Below, piece by piece: positions 11,001 to 24,714 of a DNA stretch of 64,000 nucleotides. Both the position numbers and the translations under genes were made by a program. This stretch comes from Isochrysis galbana. Lineage: Eukaryota > Haptophyta > Isochrysidales > Isochrysidaceae. Location of the stretch: NCBI GenBank assembly GCA_018136815.1, contig CM030932.1, positions 9,191,628 to 9,255,627 of the forward strand, in the 5' to 3' direction. The first letter of the stretch is position 1. Every line of letters begins with the position of its first letter. The notes under the pieces were generated by a model. The model searched no databases, was not told where the DNA came from, and saw only the letters and a list, made by a program, of their open reading frames with translations.

Positions 11001-14000
11001 AGCCAATGGGTATCCTGAGGCTGAAGACAAGGTAGGCGAAGACGCTGCAGCCCTGCGCAAAGCTGCACCGTGGCGATACTTCACGGGAGAAGCTGCCGAA
11101 TTCGGTGCTGATTGGCCTGAGCTCTTTGCGTTGAGAGATGTTGTACTCCTCTTCAAGGCCTGTCTAGCCCCAGACGCCAACGATTTGCCTCCGCTCGGCC
11201 GTTGGCGAGTCACAGATTCCGCGCCCACGTGGACGGCCGACAAAGACGGCACCTTGCAAGTGAGGGCGTTTGGACGGAGCTTGCGCTGCGCTTACTCCAG
11301 TCGCTCGACGTCGGGAGGAAACAGCGGTGGGCGCGGCTTTTTCTCCAGGGTTCTAGGCTTCTTCGGCACCGAAGGTGCGGTGCCACGTGCTCCTTTATCG
11401 GCGGCCGATCCATCAGCTCTCGCCCGATCGCCCATAGAGAGCGAAGACGACGTGTTGCACTTGAAAGATTTGCCCGATTTTGGCGGAAGAATTTCGTCAA
11501 ACGAGGCTGAGTATCTCTTGCAGGTATGCCACTCGGCTCGCTACAGTCCAAACTTCGATCAAGAGCTCTTCCCATCGGATGGTTTCCCTCGCTATGCCTC
11601 TAGGTACTCACTGCTCCATATTTGCGATTGCCACTCCTTCTCCAATTCTTCTGCCCTCAACATCGAGTCTCTTCTCTGGGTGAAGTTCGTGTGCAAGAAG
11701 TGCTCGATGCTGCGCTTTTCGAGCCAGGGAGCTGGAAGTCGCCGCCACCGGCATCAGCGGCCTCAACCTCGACTCGAGGCCTTGGCTCCACTCCGTCCAG
11801 TCGAGAAACAGTCGGGTTGTCGCCACGGCTAGAACACATTCCTCCTCCATCACGCCATGCTTTCGCCACTCCCTCGGGACTTCTTGTGAACGAGCTTCAG
11901 CACGCTCCGGGCCCTTTTGCCGAGGCTTTACTCACGCTTGCCGCCAATGCGCTTGAGCTCAACCCAGGACGCTATCGACCAACCACGCCCGTTGGCGACG
12001 GAGGTGGCTGCCAAGCTATTCTTTGTGCGCTGCGACTGCTTGTTCGAGTGCAGGGAGTTGTGAGAGCAATGCTTGGTAGGGACGACGGCGACGGGGCGGC
12101 TGGCGAGCAACTGCGACCACGAGGGATGGAACCTCGTGAGCAATCGAGGCCTATGCTTGAGAACTTATCGTGTGCCATACACAACATGCTCTGGCGAAAT
12201 TACTTTCCAATGCTCGAAAGGTGGGCCGAAGAGTGCATGCCTGCCAGTGGTGTTGACCACACATACCAAGGCAACACAAGGACCATGGATGTCGATGGTT
12301 GCGATGCCGGAGACGTTGGCAACTCCAACTCCAAAAGCGACGCCTCGTCGGCCGCGGTCTTGCAGGCCCACCTGGCTCTTTTGTGCTCCCACTCTTCTGT
12401 GGACGAGCTCGATTTCCGGTCTGCCTCAACACTTTTGGTGTCGCACGTTTACCTCTCAAACTTCTATGCATGGGACGTTGATGCTGATTATTCGAAACAC
12501 GCAGCTGATTCTACTGCCCACGCGGCCGACGGTCGCGTAGCTGCGGTGGAGGGATTGCTGCTACCGCAGACTGAAGTGCTATCCATTTTCGAGCGACACC
12601 GCTCTCGGCTCACGAGATGGCTTGAGGCCAACCCACGACTCGCCAACGAAGCACTTGAGGCTATAGAGCGTGTTGTTTCGCGCACGGGCAGGCGACGTAG
12701 AGTGACGACGGATCGAGTGGCACGAGTATGGACACGAGTCGGGGCCCACGGTCGCTGGGTGCCATCGACAGAATTGCCGGTAGCTCTAGATGCTTCTGCT
12801 GCCATCGCCATTGCAGCGGAGAAGGAGGGGCACGTCGGGCACAACAGGTGTGGCATGAATCTCTCTCATGATCTATTGCCCGCCTTGCCTGAGGGATCGT
12901 TGCCCACCTTTCCTGCGGAGTGAGAAAAGCGGTGTAGATCACATGTGCACGTGCAGCTAGGTCATAAATGCACATTTTGACGACCCACCTCCCCCGCCCC
13001 AGCTGGTTCTATCGTGTGTGCAATGAGGCTGTAGACACAGAGATCGACGTCGAATTGGGCGATTTCTCGGTCCGCAAAAACCGAGTACAGCTCGTGCCAA
13101 AGGAATTCGGGCAGCACCCAGACGCACGTTTTGCCCTTACGAATGTTTCGGTACCCGTGGATGGCTCTGAAACGAGTGAAAAATATGCACTCGAGCCGGC
13201 ATCACTGCCGCAGTGTGCAGTCGTTCGCCGCACGGAGAATGTGCACCATGTGCGACTCTTGGGACAACGCACCGACCTAGAGCTTTGGACTCCCGATCCA
13301 AGAGATTTAGGTACGGAAGTTCTCGGTTGGGAGCGGCCATATCCTGATGGTTTGCTTTCCGGAGAAACGTGGGTGCAAGCGCTACTAGATCCGTGGGCAC
13401 GCACACACCTACCGTCGAAAGCCAAGATGCTGCTTCCTCCAGCCGTCCATGAGGACGCGCATTACTCGGAGGCCTCGGTTCTACAGCTTATCGTTCGTGC
13501 CTTCGTCCTTCATCACGACAGCCAAAAGGCGGAAGCCAGTCAGTCAAGCCGTGGGGCGAAAGATCCGTCGCTCATGGTTTGCCGTCTACTTGTGGTGCAC
13601 CGCAATACATGTGTCATTGAGCTTTTCGAGCTCGTCTCAATCGGACGGTGCCTTCACCGCCAGATGGTCTACACATCCGATGCCACCCTTTCGTTGCATG
13701 AACCAATTCCTATCTCGCGGCCTTGGAACGCTACAGCTGCCCCACCGCCACCTGAACGAGGAGAGGCACTCGCCGTCTCGTCGTTGGATGGCCCTTCCTT
13801 GCGTGTGAGCCGCAACCTAGCATCCTCAAGCCATCTTGCTTCCCAAACTCTCATTCCGGCCCGACTGCTTCGTGGTCTTCTTCCCGATGCACTTCTCGAT
13901 CAGTACATTATCTGGCAATCGGACACTCCACCATATTCCTTACATGGATTTGAAAATGACTCTACTGCCGCGGCTGCGGTGACGCATCACCGGCTGCACA

Positions 14001-17000
14001 TCGAATTGATTCCTATGAAAATGGACGGGGCTGCCACGTCTAATTCCAATGGCACCGAGCCAATTGCCGGGCGAGTGGAGCTGCTTTCTCTCTCAGATCC
14101 ACCAGAGGGGCGACCAACAACAGAGGCGCCAGTTGATCCATCGAAGCCAGTGCTTGTGCTGGGCGACATAAGAGGCAGCAAGGGAGCAGCACGTGTACTG
14201 AAGGTCTTGAGCAAGATTGAAGTGGTTGCGCAGATGCTCTTTTGGTGTGAAGAGGGCACAGGAACACAATCCGGAAGCAAGCGCACTAGCACAGAGCCCA
14301 GGGGACGTGTTTCAAGTGGGATGGAGAGTACCAAAGGTTGTGCACAGTTACGCCGAGTAGAGTTGCCGAGGTTGGCGCTGAGCTTCAGTCGCCACGACAA
14401 TCGACTGATGTGTGACCAACACCCTGGCTTTTGGGTATTTGAGGCGCGCCCAACTGGGCTTGAACATCTCTTGTCCGGCATTGCGTCACACTGTCTAGTT
14501 CTCCAAGATGCGATGGGAACGATTCGATTTCTTCTTCCTGGCGCAGGAAGACCATTGCCCGCGGCGACCGGGGTACATTTAGCCCACGGCGACTCGTCGT
14601 GGCTTGCAGGCCTCCCATCGACACCTCGCCATTATTCGTACACTGCTCATCCCTCGGGTGCATTCTTGTCCTCGCCCACTCTCGCAGGATCACTTCGCTT
14701 ATTGCTCAGCTATTTTTTTGCTGGTCAATATGAGCAAGCGGTGCGCCTAGCGGAGTGCTGTGTGTCTGATGCTCCGCTCACTGCCGAAGAGGCGCAATTG
14801 TGGGCTTCATTGGGGATGGCAGCGGATGATTCGCATCCCGATGCTCACGCGTTGAGACTGCGCCTTTCCTTGATCGTCACCGGCTCCGAAGAAACAATGA
14901 AGTGCCCGTGGGATGTAGCCGCTGAGCTTGATTGCTACCTGGCCAAGGCAAGTCACGTTTCTCCTGCTTGCAGATTGTCATTGCAAGAAGAAGTTTGGTT
15001 GTGCGAATTTTGTGAGCGCACGGCAGGGGCGGTAGCTCCGAAGTCTGCCGGCACCACCGTGTCTGCAGTCCAAGCCTTGCACACCACTCTGAGTGCACAC
15101 GGTGGCATGGGCGAGGGCGAGAGCGCCGCGAGTCCTATTAGCGGCGTCATGGCAATGAGTGTGGCGAATAGACGGAAAATTGCCGCTGCTCTCCTAGCTG
15201 GCAAACGTGAGGTCACTGTCTCATTGCCTTCGCCTATCACACCAGCCGATTTTGATGCCGTCGCCGACGGTACTTGTTTGGAGACTGATGGCTCGATGGC
15301 ACCTACGGCGTTACTTGCTACAGTGCAACGCAAAGCGGCGGCGGCAGCCTATTCTCGCCCCGAGTCGTGTGCGGGCGCTGATGCAGCTACATTAGTGCAT
15401 CAGGCGCTCGTTGATAATGCAGTGACCCTGGGGGGGCCGAGAGGTTTCTTTTTCTTGTACGACTTGCTGAGTGGTGCCGTCTTGCTTTCGTTGCTTCCGG
15501 GGCTTGTCGGCGGAGAAGTCAGTGACGGCGGCTCCTTCGGGCTCGGTGCATTGCTACTGCGCTTTCTGCCTTCAAGTGAGATATCTAGCAAAGGCAATCT
15601 CATCTCCATATTGCGTTGCATGGCGGAGAATGAAGCGCTTGCGCGGACTATGCCTAGGTGAGAGAATTAGGATGAGCTTGGCTTGCAAAGAGGTGCCAAA
15701 TTGATGCCTGTGGTCAATTGCCGCACTCTATCCACTTATGGCAAGCACCCACACGCACTCCGAGATCGCTGCACTTCTTACATTTCTCCTCGCTTGATTC
15801 ATTCTAATCGGTCTCCTTTGCGCTCTTCGTAGATACCGCCCGGCTGGCAAGACTTCAGAAGTCCTCTCGAGCAAGACCGACCCCTCTGCAGCTTTGCTGG
15901 TGGAAGCTCAAGGGGCCATTCGTAATGCCGCTCCTTCGCTTCGGTGGTACACCGGCGAGCCTATGTCGGGGCCCATGTCCGCCCAGCCACTCCCATATGA
16001 GGGTGTCCGCTCCCTCCATCTCGCGTCTTTTCCTAGCTACCGCTCACTTGTCGTCCCTCGTGCCGTTGATTGCGCTGCCTTGTCACGCCAACTACGTCCC
16101 GTCGATCGTAGTTCCGATAGCGTGTGGATGACTCAGCGCGAAATTGATGAATTGAGCTCCGTCCCGCTAGCACCTTTGCCTTTGGAAAAATTTGTGATCC
16201 GCGAGCAGACATCGAATGTGACTGCAGAGGTGCTAAATGGTCAGATATTGCCATTTGAAATCTCGTTTCATCCACGGGCTGCCACTCCCGTGGCGCGTGA
16301 AATGTTGTCTCGACTTACTTCCGATTGGAGACAATATGTTAAGGCGGCGACGAAACGGCAGCTTGCGCGGCTCGTCTGTTTACCAAGTCCGACTCTGGAT
16401 CTCCTCGCTGGCTCGCACGTGGCTTCTGAGGCCCCCCGCGCACTTGAGCGCCTCTCCGAGTTAAGACGAGCACTGGTTGAAATCGCGATGCTTGATGAGA
16501 CGTACGTACGATCGGCAGTTGAAGCTGCACTAGCGTATGCAAACGGTGACCTCACGAGCCGTAGCGACGACGGCGACGGGCGCGACGGCGATGCGTCCTA
16601 CTCGCGCGAACTTTTAGCGCACCGGCTTTGCGTGGCAGGCGGGCGGGAGCCCAAGATGTGGCTCGAACTCCTCATTCAGCTTTTCACAAGTTCGACCCCT
16701 GAGGAAACGCTCAAGCAGCTCAATCCGTGGTTGAGCGATGCTGATGCGGCAAAAGTGGTCGCTTTGACAGGGACATTATTATTGAAGTGCAACCGGGTCT
16801 CACAAGCTAGGCGTTGTGTGACGCTTGTCGACGACCTGTGCGCTATGGTCCTCTCACGTGCCAAGGCAGCAAACATTCCTCGCTCGCGATCACCAGAACA
16901 AGCAGAGGCAATAAGCCGCTCGGCTCGCACCGAGATAAGCGTGAGGGCCGACGCTCTTGCAGCAGCGCTTGCGGCGCAACGCAAGTATGTTCTTGGAAGT

Positions 17001-20000
17001 GCCGGAGGCACGACGCAATCTGATGTGCAAACGTGCGACCCACGGTTCCTCGTGTTTGAATTCGTCTCTACTTTCTTGCTTCGTGGGGCTCAGGTATGTT
17101 CAGGTTTGCACTTTCTTTGCTCTCCGTGCCGCAAACTAAGTTTGGTTGGACGGCTCTGAACCGTGTGCTTTTGCGGAGTCGGTTGCTTGGAACAACCCGT
17201 TGCATTTCTGATCATGGCCGCTGCGTGTCCCATTCTCTCTGATCTTAAATTGTTGCCACCATTCAACACTTCAGGTTGCGCTCCTTCGCGATTTTGCGTC
17301 TTCAGCCTCGCGGGCTACTTCTCTTTGCTGCCAAATGATCATGGGAGGCGGGAAAACATCGGTGGTCACTCCCCTTCTCGCTCTCTTCCTCGCCGACGGA
17401 TCCACTCTCGTTTTGCTTTGTGTACCCGGGCCACTCCTCGAAATGTCGCGCGCCGCCACCCGCGCCGCCTTCTCCTCGGTCTACCGACGGCCAGTCTACA
17501 CATTCACCTACGACCGATTGGCATCGCACTCTGCTGCCACAAAATTGGGCGCCAAGCTTGATCGGGCTGCTGCCGCTGGAGCCGTCGTTGTGTGCTCGCC
17601 GACTGCTATAAAGGTGCGACTCGAGTAGAGACTACTCCAAATGTGTACAACACCCGAGAGTGGATTGCCCAGACCCCTTGGAAGGCGGTGGGGGCGAGGT
17701 GGGCGAGGGTGGCGGGAGTGGAGGCGGGGGCGGGGGCGGTGGCGGAGGAGGAGGGGGTGAGGGGAGGAACGCCACCGAGTTATGCTTCGCACAACTAAGC
17801 TTCTGCAATGCAAGCATCATGTCCCTTCCTTGTCACAGGCTTTTCTCCTAAAAAGTGTGGAAACACTTCTTCTTCTCTCGCAAGCCCATTCTGATGCTCC
17901 AAAGGGCGTGATTGGTGGTATCCAGTCCCTTGGGGCGGCACTCAGCGGCTTCGGCCGCAGTCTCCTTCACCGCTTTGGGGCTCCCGGCTCGCAATTCAAT
18001 GAGGATCGCATCGCACTTTTGAAAGAGGAAGCAGAGGCTTGCGGACGTGTCTGCCAAAGGTTACGCCGGGCTGCGCTCCTACTAGACGAGGTATCCTGGC
18101 CCTAAGTAGATCTAGAGCGCGGGTCTCTCAACGTGCCATGTGAATCTCACTGCTGTCCAGACCCATGTTGGAACGATAATTGTTGATGTTGGCCGTCACT
18201 GCACTCATTTCTCCTGCTAACGTATCGTGGCAGGTCGACCTAGTTCTTCATCCACTGCGTTCGGAGCTTAATTGGCCTCTAGGCGACAAACAGCCGCTAG
18301 ACCTCACAGAGCCTTCGCTCGATTCCGCAACAACCTCCTCCCCGTCCTCCGTTGGTGGGCTGAGAGGTTTGCGATGGCGGCTACCACTCCTTCTCCTCGA
18401 CGCGCTATTCGCTTCGAGGAGTTCGGCTCCCGTCATGGATGGACTCCGAAACTCGCCTCGTGCTGTGGAGTTACTTGGCCGGCTTCGCCGCGTAATCGAC
18501 CGTGGCATTGAAGATCGCAAATTGCAGGCATCGCCTCACCTCCTCCTCCTATCCGATGAGTTCTACACATCAAGCTTGCGACCATTGCTTTCTCGGTGGA
18601 CCGCGCATGTGCTTGGAACTCTTCGGCTACGTGCCATCACGGAGCGGGAAATCGTCGAGTACATGACAGTGGACAAGCCACCCGAGGATGCTGAGCGCAG
18701 GCTCACCAAAGAAGAGATCCAGGTCTGATCAATTCGCGCGTTGCTGAGATCCAAAGTTTAATCATATACGCTCGGCTCCTTGATTCAATGAATCCAACTC
18801 CACTGCCCCCCCCTCCGGTACACGCATGTTTTCACAAGACGGCATATATACTTATGCCCATTTCCACTTTGACGGTGCTGTTACATTCAGCGCTTGATTC
18901 GCCTTCATGGGGCAATTTTTGCGCCATAGCAATTTGTGCAACTGCTACGTCGCATCTATATTCACTACTTCGTTCGATTTGACGAAACCCCCCACATTGC
19001 TATCCCTATATAGCTACTGCGACTTGCCCACGATTGGATCGTTTCTTTCTTTCCTCACCTTCTGCGACGCGTAAATCGAGTCCACTACGGTCTCCTGCAA
19101 CACCATCAACTTGTTCGCGCGCTCGCTGAAGCTCCGAACATGCCCAAGGCGCGACGATTCCTCGCCGTTCCCTTCATTGGAAAGGACACGCCGTCAAAGG
19201 CATCCGAATTCAGCCATCCGGACGTCGCCATTGGATTGACAATCCTGGCCTTTCGGTAAGTCAATCTAAATGTAGAATAGTCATAAGCGTACTGTAGCAA
19301 CATCAATTAGCACGCATCCTTTGCACTAATGTACATTTTGAGAGCGGGGAAATGAAGGTGCCGTCCCCCACCCCGGCGCTTCTTGATTAGCTACGAGGGT
19401 ATGCGCATTTCTGATCTTCTAGCTTTGCTTCGAGGTTTGCGGTCGTCTATGGTCTTGGAATCTGGCCCTCACGAGAAGCGCCCGGCTTGCATCACATACA
19501 ACCGCTACATTCAATCCGTTGGCGGGCGCGTCCGTGGTGGCAAAGGCAATGAGGGTTCGCAGTTGGCGAAGGCACTACTTGCAGAGAGCGCCTCTACATC
19601 GATCAAAGGAAGGGGTCGGAGACAGGGAAATGGTGAGGGTTGGGTTACTACGAATCCTGAAGCTGGCAATCTAGAGACGATTGGCGTTGTGATTGGAAGC
19701 AAAGAGCTGGGTGGCTCCGCAGCCGACGAAGAGCTCGCGGAGCACGAGTGGTGGCGAGATGGTGCAGAACCAAGCTCACCCCGACATATTGGCTTGCGAG
19801 ATGTAGACTGGGGTGCCGAGTGTCGCGACTTGGCACGTGCCATCGCCTCCGCCTCACGCAAGGCTTACGCTGCTGCGACGCCCGTGGTAGTCGCAGCCGC
19901 CGCCACAACCCAATCTGCTGCCCGCAAATGCCTTTTGGATCAGTCAAAGCGCTGTGGCGCAGCTGCACGCGAAATGCAGCGCCTTCCCCCAAATGGGGAT

Positions 20001-23000
20001 TCGCGCCAAGCAGCAAGCGCCCTCGGTGCTGCTGCAAGAGTCTACGTCTTCCCACCCCCTGAGCCTTCCTCGCTTCAGACGCCATCGGCGCCGCCTTCAC
20101 CACCAGCTGAAAAAAGTTCACTTGAGACAAGTATGAATATGACCGGTAGCAGGATGAACAATGCTTCCCGCCGACCCATCGCTAAAGAGGGCGTATTCAA
20201 ATTTTTGCACGCCGAGAGGAGCATCGCAACTCCTCAACATGCTTCGAGCCATGTCACCCATATAGTGGAGAGCGTCCATAATCTTGAGCCTCTTGAAGAA
20301 ATCCCTGATGTTGCCTTCCCGCCATTACAACTCCTCGATTTGCATGATTCGCAAGAAATTTCTCGACTTCATGCATTACTTCATCTAGCCGCTATGCCCA
20401 TTTTTGATCTGTTGCATCTCCACACATTTCCACAGACGATGGAGTTCCAACCACACAAGCTCTCCGCCTCAGGCCAAGATCTCGGAGGCTCCATCCTACT
20501 ACCTCTTCGCCTCGGTTTCTCAGGCACCCCTTCCTCACTCCTCCCGCTCGAGATGGGTAAGTGCCGATTCGCTCGGGGCGTAGAAGCACAGATTCTCTAT
20601 ACGATGACGAACCCATCCATCGTTTCCTTCTTCCCTTTGATGAGCGGATGGTGTTGTGAAAGCCTCTTGAAGCTCGTCGCACAAGCTGAGCCACCCTACG
20701 CCGCGCTAATCGACACGGGCGCGCTCATAACCGGCTATTCAAATAAGCAAGTAAGGGTAGCCGGTACCGAGAGTGCAGAGGGTGCACACCTGTCGTTACC
20801 AATTTTCTATGTCTACACGAGCTGTATTAGGAAAACGTAGTTCAATCTGTGGCAATCATGCATGAATCGACGGTATCCTGCCGCGTACGCGTTCTAGGTC
20901 GCAGCCCGTTTACTTGATCTAGGTCTAGCTGCAATGGATGGATGTGTGTATCTCGATGAATCCGACCGCCAGATGATTTTGCTGCGCACCGGTCGAAAAG
21001 CAATACCGCTCTCACTTTCAGCAGTGCCACTCAACAAGCAATTCACATTTTACGATCAGGTGCGTCTAGCATACGGCCTCATGGCAGACATTGCTAGTGT
21101 GCAAAGCAGCCCAATTCCGTTGCTCGTGCGGAGTTTGATATTCTACGACTCGACGGGGTTTTGTATCTGTTCTTCTACGCGTGGCTTCCTCGATCACTGA
21201 TTCCTTGTCCCGCATGCATCTTAATGCCAACGTGTGCGATTATTCCAAGTCGCCGTTACTTACCGCTTCCTGCATCGCTCATCGCACAGGTTCACACAAC
21301 GGGGATCGACATCAAGCAATCGGCAGCAGCAGTGGCCGCGCTCACAATTGGCAAGGACATGACGTTTCGCGACCTTGCGCAGGTGAGACCGCACGCCTGG
21401 TATCACAAGTCTTTCGCAACTGCTGAGCAACGGTTGTATGCCTCACGCACGCAACCAACGGTGAGGATGCGCATAGTAGGTCCCATCGCCAGACCACCTT
21501 ACATTTTAGTAGTAGTATACGAAACCATGGGTTCGACCACTCCATGGCGAGCTGCACATTGCCCTGATGCGGGAGTGCGCCATGTGAGTGCGAAATAGCG
21601 CCGCGGGGATGCAATCACGAGTGCATCCCCTTGCACATTCATGATGTGATAGGGTGCCTTTCGAATGCGGGGAATCGGTCAAGGCCAGACGATTAGTCTG
21701 CTCATTCCCCCCGAGGTCCTTGGTCTCGTCTCAACGCATTCCGCCCTCGGATGCGCCTCTACGCCCGCAAAGCGTATTGCCGATCGAGACTTGCTCCGCC
21801 GCTCGAATGCTGCCGCAGCGGCGCGCGCCGACTTGAGTGACGTGGCTGCTTGGTTGCATATCAACTCTATTCGATCAGAAGAACTGCAATTCAATCTCTT
21901 GTGCGAGCAGTCGGTGCGCAATGTTCTGCGTAAGCACGCATACGCCATTCTTTCCGCGCGGCGCACCGACGTCGGCAGCTCCGCTGAGGACGACCTCTTG
22001 CGCAGCAGTCTCCAAGTCTTTCGAGACAGCATAGAGCTCGAGGCGTCTACCACGCTTGTCGCCGACGGCGTAGGGATGCACGCACAGCTGAAAGAGATGG
22101 CTGCAAGTTGTGGCATTGTCAGCTCAGACCTAACTCCTGAAGAACTTGCCGACATTGCAACAATCCTCGACCGGCTTACTTCTCAGGGCAGTAAGGAGAC
22201 CGGGATAGAGGCGGTGGGGGAGGCCGTATTGGGGGGGGAACAAGAGCAAGAGGCGGAACAAGAACAGGAACAAGAGCAGGAGCAGGAGCAGGAGCAAGAG
22301 CAAGAGCAAGAGCAAGAGCAAGAGGTTGAAATACTTCCTGCCGGCAAATTTTCACGCGAGGGCGAGACTCCTATTGCATGGCCTGCGGCGGCGCTAGGCC
22401 AACCACCTTCATCAGGATTGCAGCGCTTCGCGCCGGCGTGCGGTCTCGTTGTGAAAGAGGCGGGGGCGCGGCGAGGCGTTGAGCCCCCCTCCAAGATGCC
22501 GTTCCCACCATATGTTCTCATTTCGCGGAATCATACAGATCTGTCCATACCGCCCGCTGCACGGCGGCTCAAAAACATCATTGTCACTATGGAATGGTCC
22601 CCGGATACGACGAAGATCATGCAAGTAGAATGGCAGGTGTGTATGAAATGCGAGTTCAGAAGCTCGGGTCTCTCTGTGCTGATTTATCTCTTCACCATTC
22701 CACCGATTGTTGCGCGTTGTGCATGGTTGGGCTTGCCGACGCCACGAGCAGCCTTGTTTACCCTCCATTTGATGTGCGAGTGAGACATAATCTGACCTTT
22801 ACCTACAGGCCATCTCCTCTAACAAGGACACGCTCTATTTGGTCTCAAGCGAGAACGCAAGGGGGAGTACCGGTGCCGAGACTTCAGTTGCACCTACCGA
22901 TGTGTCCCCTCGTGATGACCTCGAGGCTGCATTTTTGCTTTTGGATGCCGACTGTAACGGTCGCCTTGACGCCTCGGAGGTCGCCACTCTGTTGGCTAAC

Positions 23001-24458
23001 TTGAATGCTGACGCCGATCTCACCGAAGTTATGCGAGCTGCCGATCAGGACTCCAATGGAAGCCTCGATTTATTGGAACTTCGACATGCGCTCGCCATGT
23101 CCACGTTTCACAAGGAGGAGGAAGGTCGATATTTCGTGGCACTTTCTCTCGCTGAGGCAGAGGCGGTGCGCGCGCTCTTGCATGCTGCTGCGGAGCAAGG
23201 GCAGGAGGATGTCCTCGGGGGAGATGCCACAGCAATCGCTTTGCGGTCGGGTGCGAATGGCCCGCTCCTCGACGCCAGCCGTGGGTTCTCGCCTGCGTTT
23301 AGTGCACAGCACGCCGCTGGCAGTGCCTCACTTAGCTTCATCAACTCGGAGTACGAGTTCTCTCCGAGGCAGGTGGGGGCGCTTCTTCGCTCGCTGCAAT
23401 CCGAGTCATGCTCAGAACGGTTGCGCTGGTGGCTTGCGGTACGTAGCTGCCGCCGTAGACCTGACCGCGATTGGCAAGCTACGCCGTTGGCTAAGATCTT
23501 TACTGTCGCGTCGGAGCAATCCCTATTACGGCGGTCGGCAATGGTCTCGGCAGTGCATAGACAACTGCGCACCAAGAAGCTGTACGTTCAGGTGAGATGG
23601 AGGCCTCTTTGTATGCCTTGCTTTGCAATATGCGCTATCCGATCGACGAGAGTGTGTTTGTAGCCTCAACTTATGCGCCATCCACCAACGTCCTGTCATT
23701 AGGATGCATTTAGCGTCTTCGATCACGACGGAAATGGTGTGCTTACTTGCTCCGAGCTCTTCTCGGCCTTCCAATGGCTTGGATTGAAGGTGTGCGGGGA
23801 ATGGTGACCGCAGCCCTCATCTCAAAGTATTCACGACGCACTTGTATGGCTTCGTGGCGCCCTATGCACCACTCCAACTTGTCACGCAAAGGGTGTGTGT
23901 GTGGCACAACATACATTTGTTTTCGGAAAGCTCACGTTCCTCCGATCTAGAAAGCCCACCTATCTCCTAAGAAGGTGGCCCTACCTTCTGCATCCCCGAC
24001 GTTTGAGAAAAGCGCATGACTACCCACGATCAATGCATCGCATATCCTTTCGTGCGCGTGCTTTGGGGCTCATTGCTTCTCTTTTCTTACTAGGCCCGAC
24101 TACTGAACGTCCAACCTTCCCGGAACAGATGCTCCCCGCTGACGTTCACGAACTTGTCCGATCCATCGATGCGGATTCTGACGGCTTTGTGTCCCAGGCG
24201 GATTGGTTGGCTTGGATGGCGCCTGTCGTTGAGGCTGATGGCGCCACAGCTGCCGCGACGGTAGCGAGGCGCTCGTCAGCCGAGGCTAGTCCACTAGGCC
24301 CACGAGCAGGGTACGAACGGGCGGACCTTGATGCTCTCTCAATCGAGCAATCGACCATCGACGAATTGCACGAGCTGGAACGAGGGCGGCTCGCGCCCGG
24401 TGCGGGCGCTACAGCGCCCCGATGTCCGCCTCCGAAACGGGGGTGGTTTGGATTCTAA
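8044..24458 (+). CDS. Giant DUF3638/DUF3645 P-loop ATPase-like protein with four C-terminal EF-hands (19 exons, ~4,392 aa)
   Basis: Exons: 8044-8709, 8969-9210, 9325-9985, 10169-10499, 10598-11523, 11604-12919, 13003-15657, 15833-17093, 17275-17613, 17839-18090, 18234-18722, 19014-19255, 19391-20750, 20898-21059, 21290-21382, 21653-22636, 22809-23591, 23703-23789, 24129-24458. All introns are GT-AG, phases agree and the total (13,179 nt) is an exact codon multiple. Family hallmarks: YLRLPLLLQFF and EIDVELGDFSVRKN in the N-terminal half; FVSTFLLRGAQVALLRDFA then QMIMGGGKTSVVTPLLA (Walker A, ~2710); LLLDEVDLVLHPL (DExD-type Walker B, ~2882); FLAVPFIGKDTPSKASEF (DUF3645); FSGTPSSLLPLE (~3504); GKDMTFRDLAQ/GAFRMRGIGQGQ (~3660). 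A Glu-Gln tract lies at ~3861-3889. EF-hand loops start near 4039, 4072, 4261 and 4297. The motif order resembles a helicase/SecA-like ATPase; databases often label relatives ubiquitinyl hydrolases, for which I see no catalytic triad. The first exon is the least certain. Confidence 0.88.
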
Positions 24459-24714
24459 ACAGAGTTTTGAGCGTCCATAGGGCGGGCATGTACTTTTCAC
24501 TACTTGATACATAGTAGTAGTAGTTGTTGTAGTACGTAAGTACGCGGTAGAAATAAGAGTTAGTACGTCATTGTCCTTGAAAGAGAGTGATGGAGTGGGT
24601 GATTCAGGGATGTTCAAGTAAGAGTAAGCTCGCGATCTGTCGACAGTGGATCATCGATTGGAATTTAGAGTTTAGGTCGTTTGCCTTCATTTGGTACCTC
24701 GGAAAGGGCTCAAC
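24459..24714. other. 3' flank of the giant gene
   Basis: Short AT-richer spacer following the stop codon, with a TAGTAGTAG run near 24,512. It ends in the TTTGCCTTCATTTGGTACC motif that marks several repeat junctions in the window. Confidence 0.4.

Noticed and set aside
22190-22330. Poly-Leu or Cys-Ser repeat frames opposite the giant gene
   Set aside because: They are antisense to the Glu-Gln tract of the coding exon.
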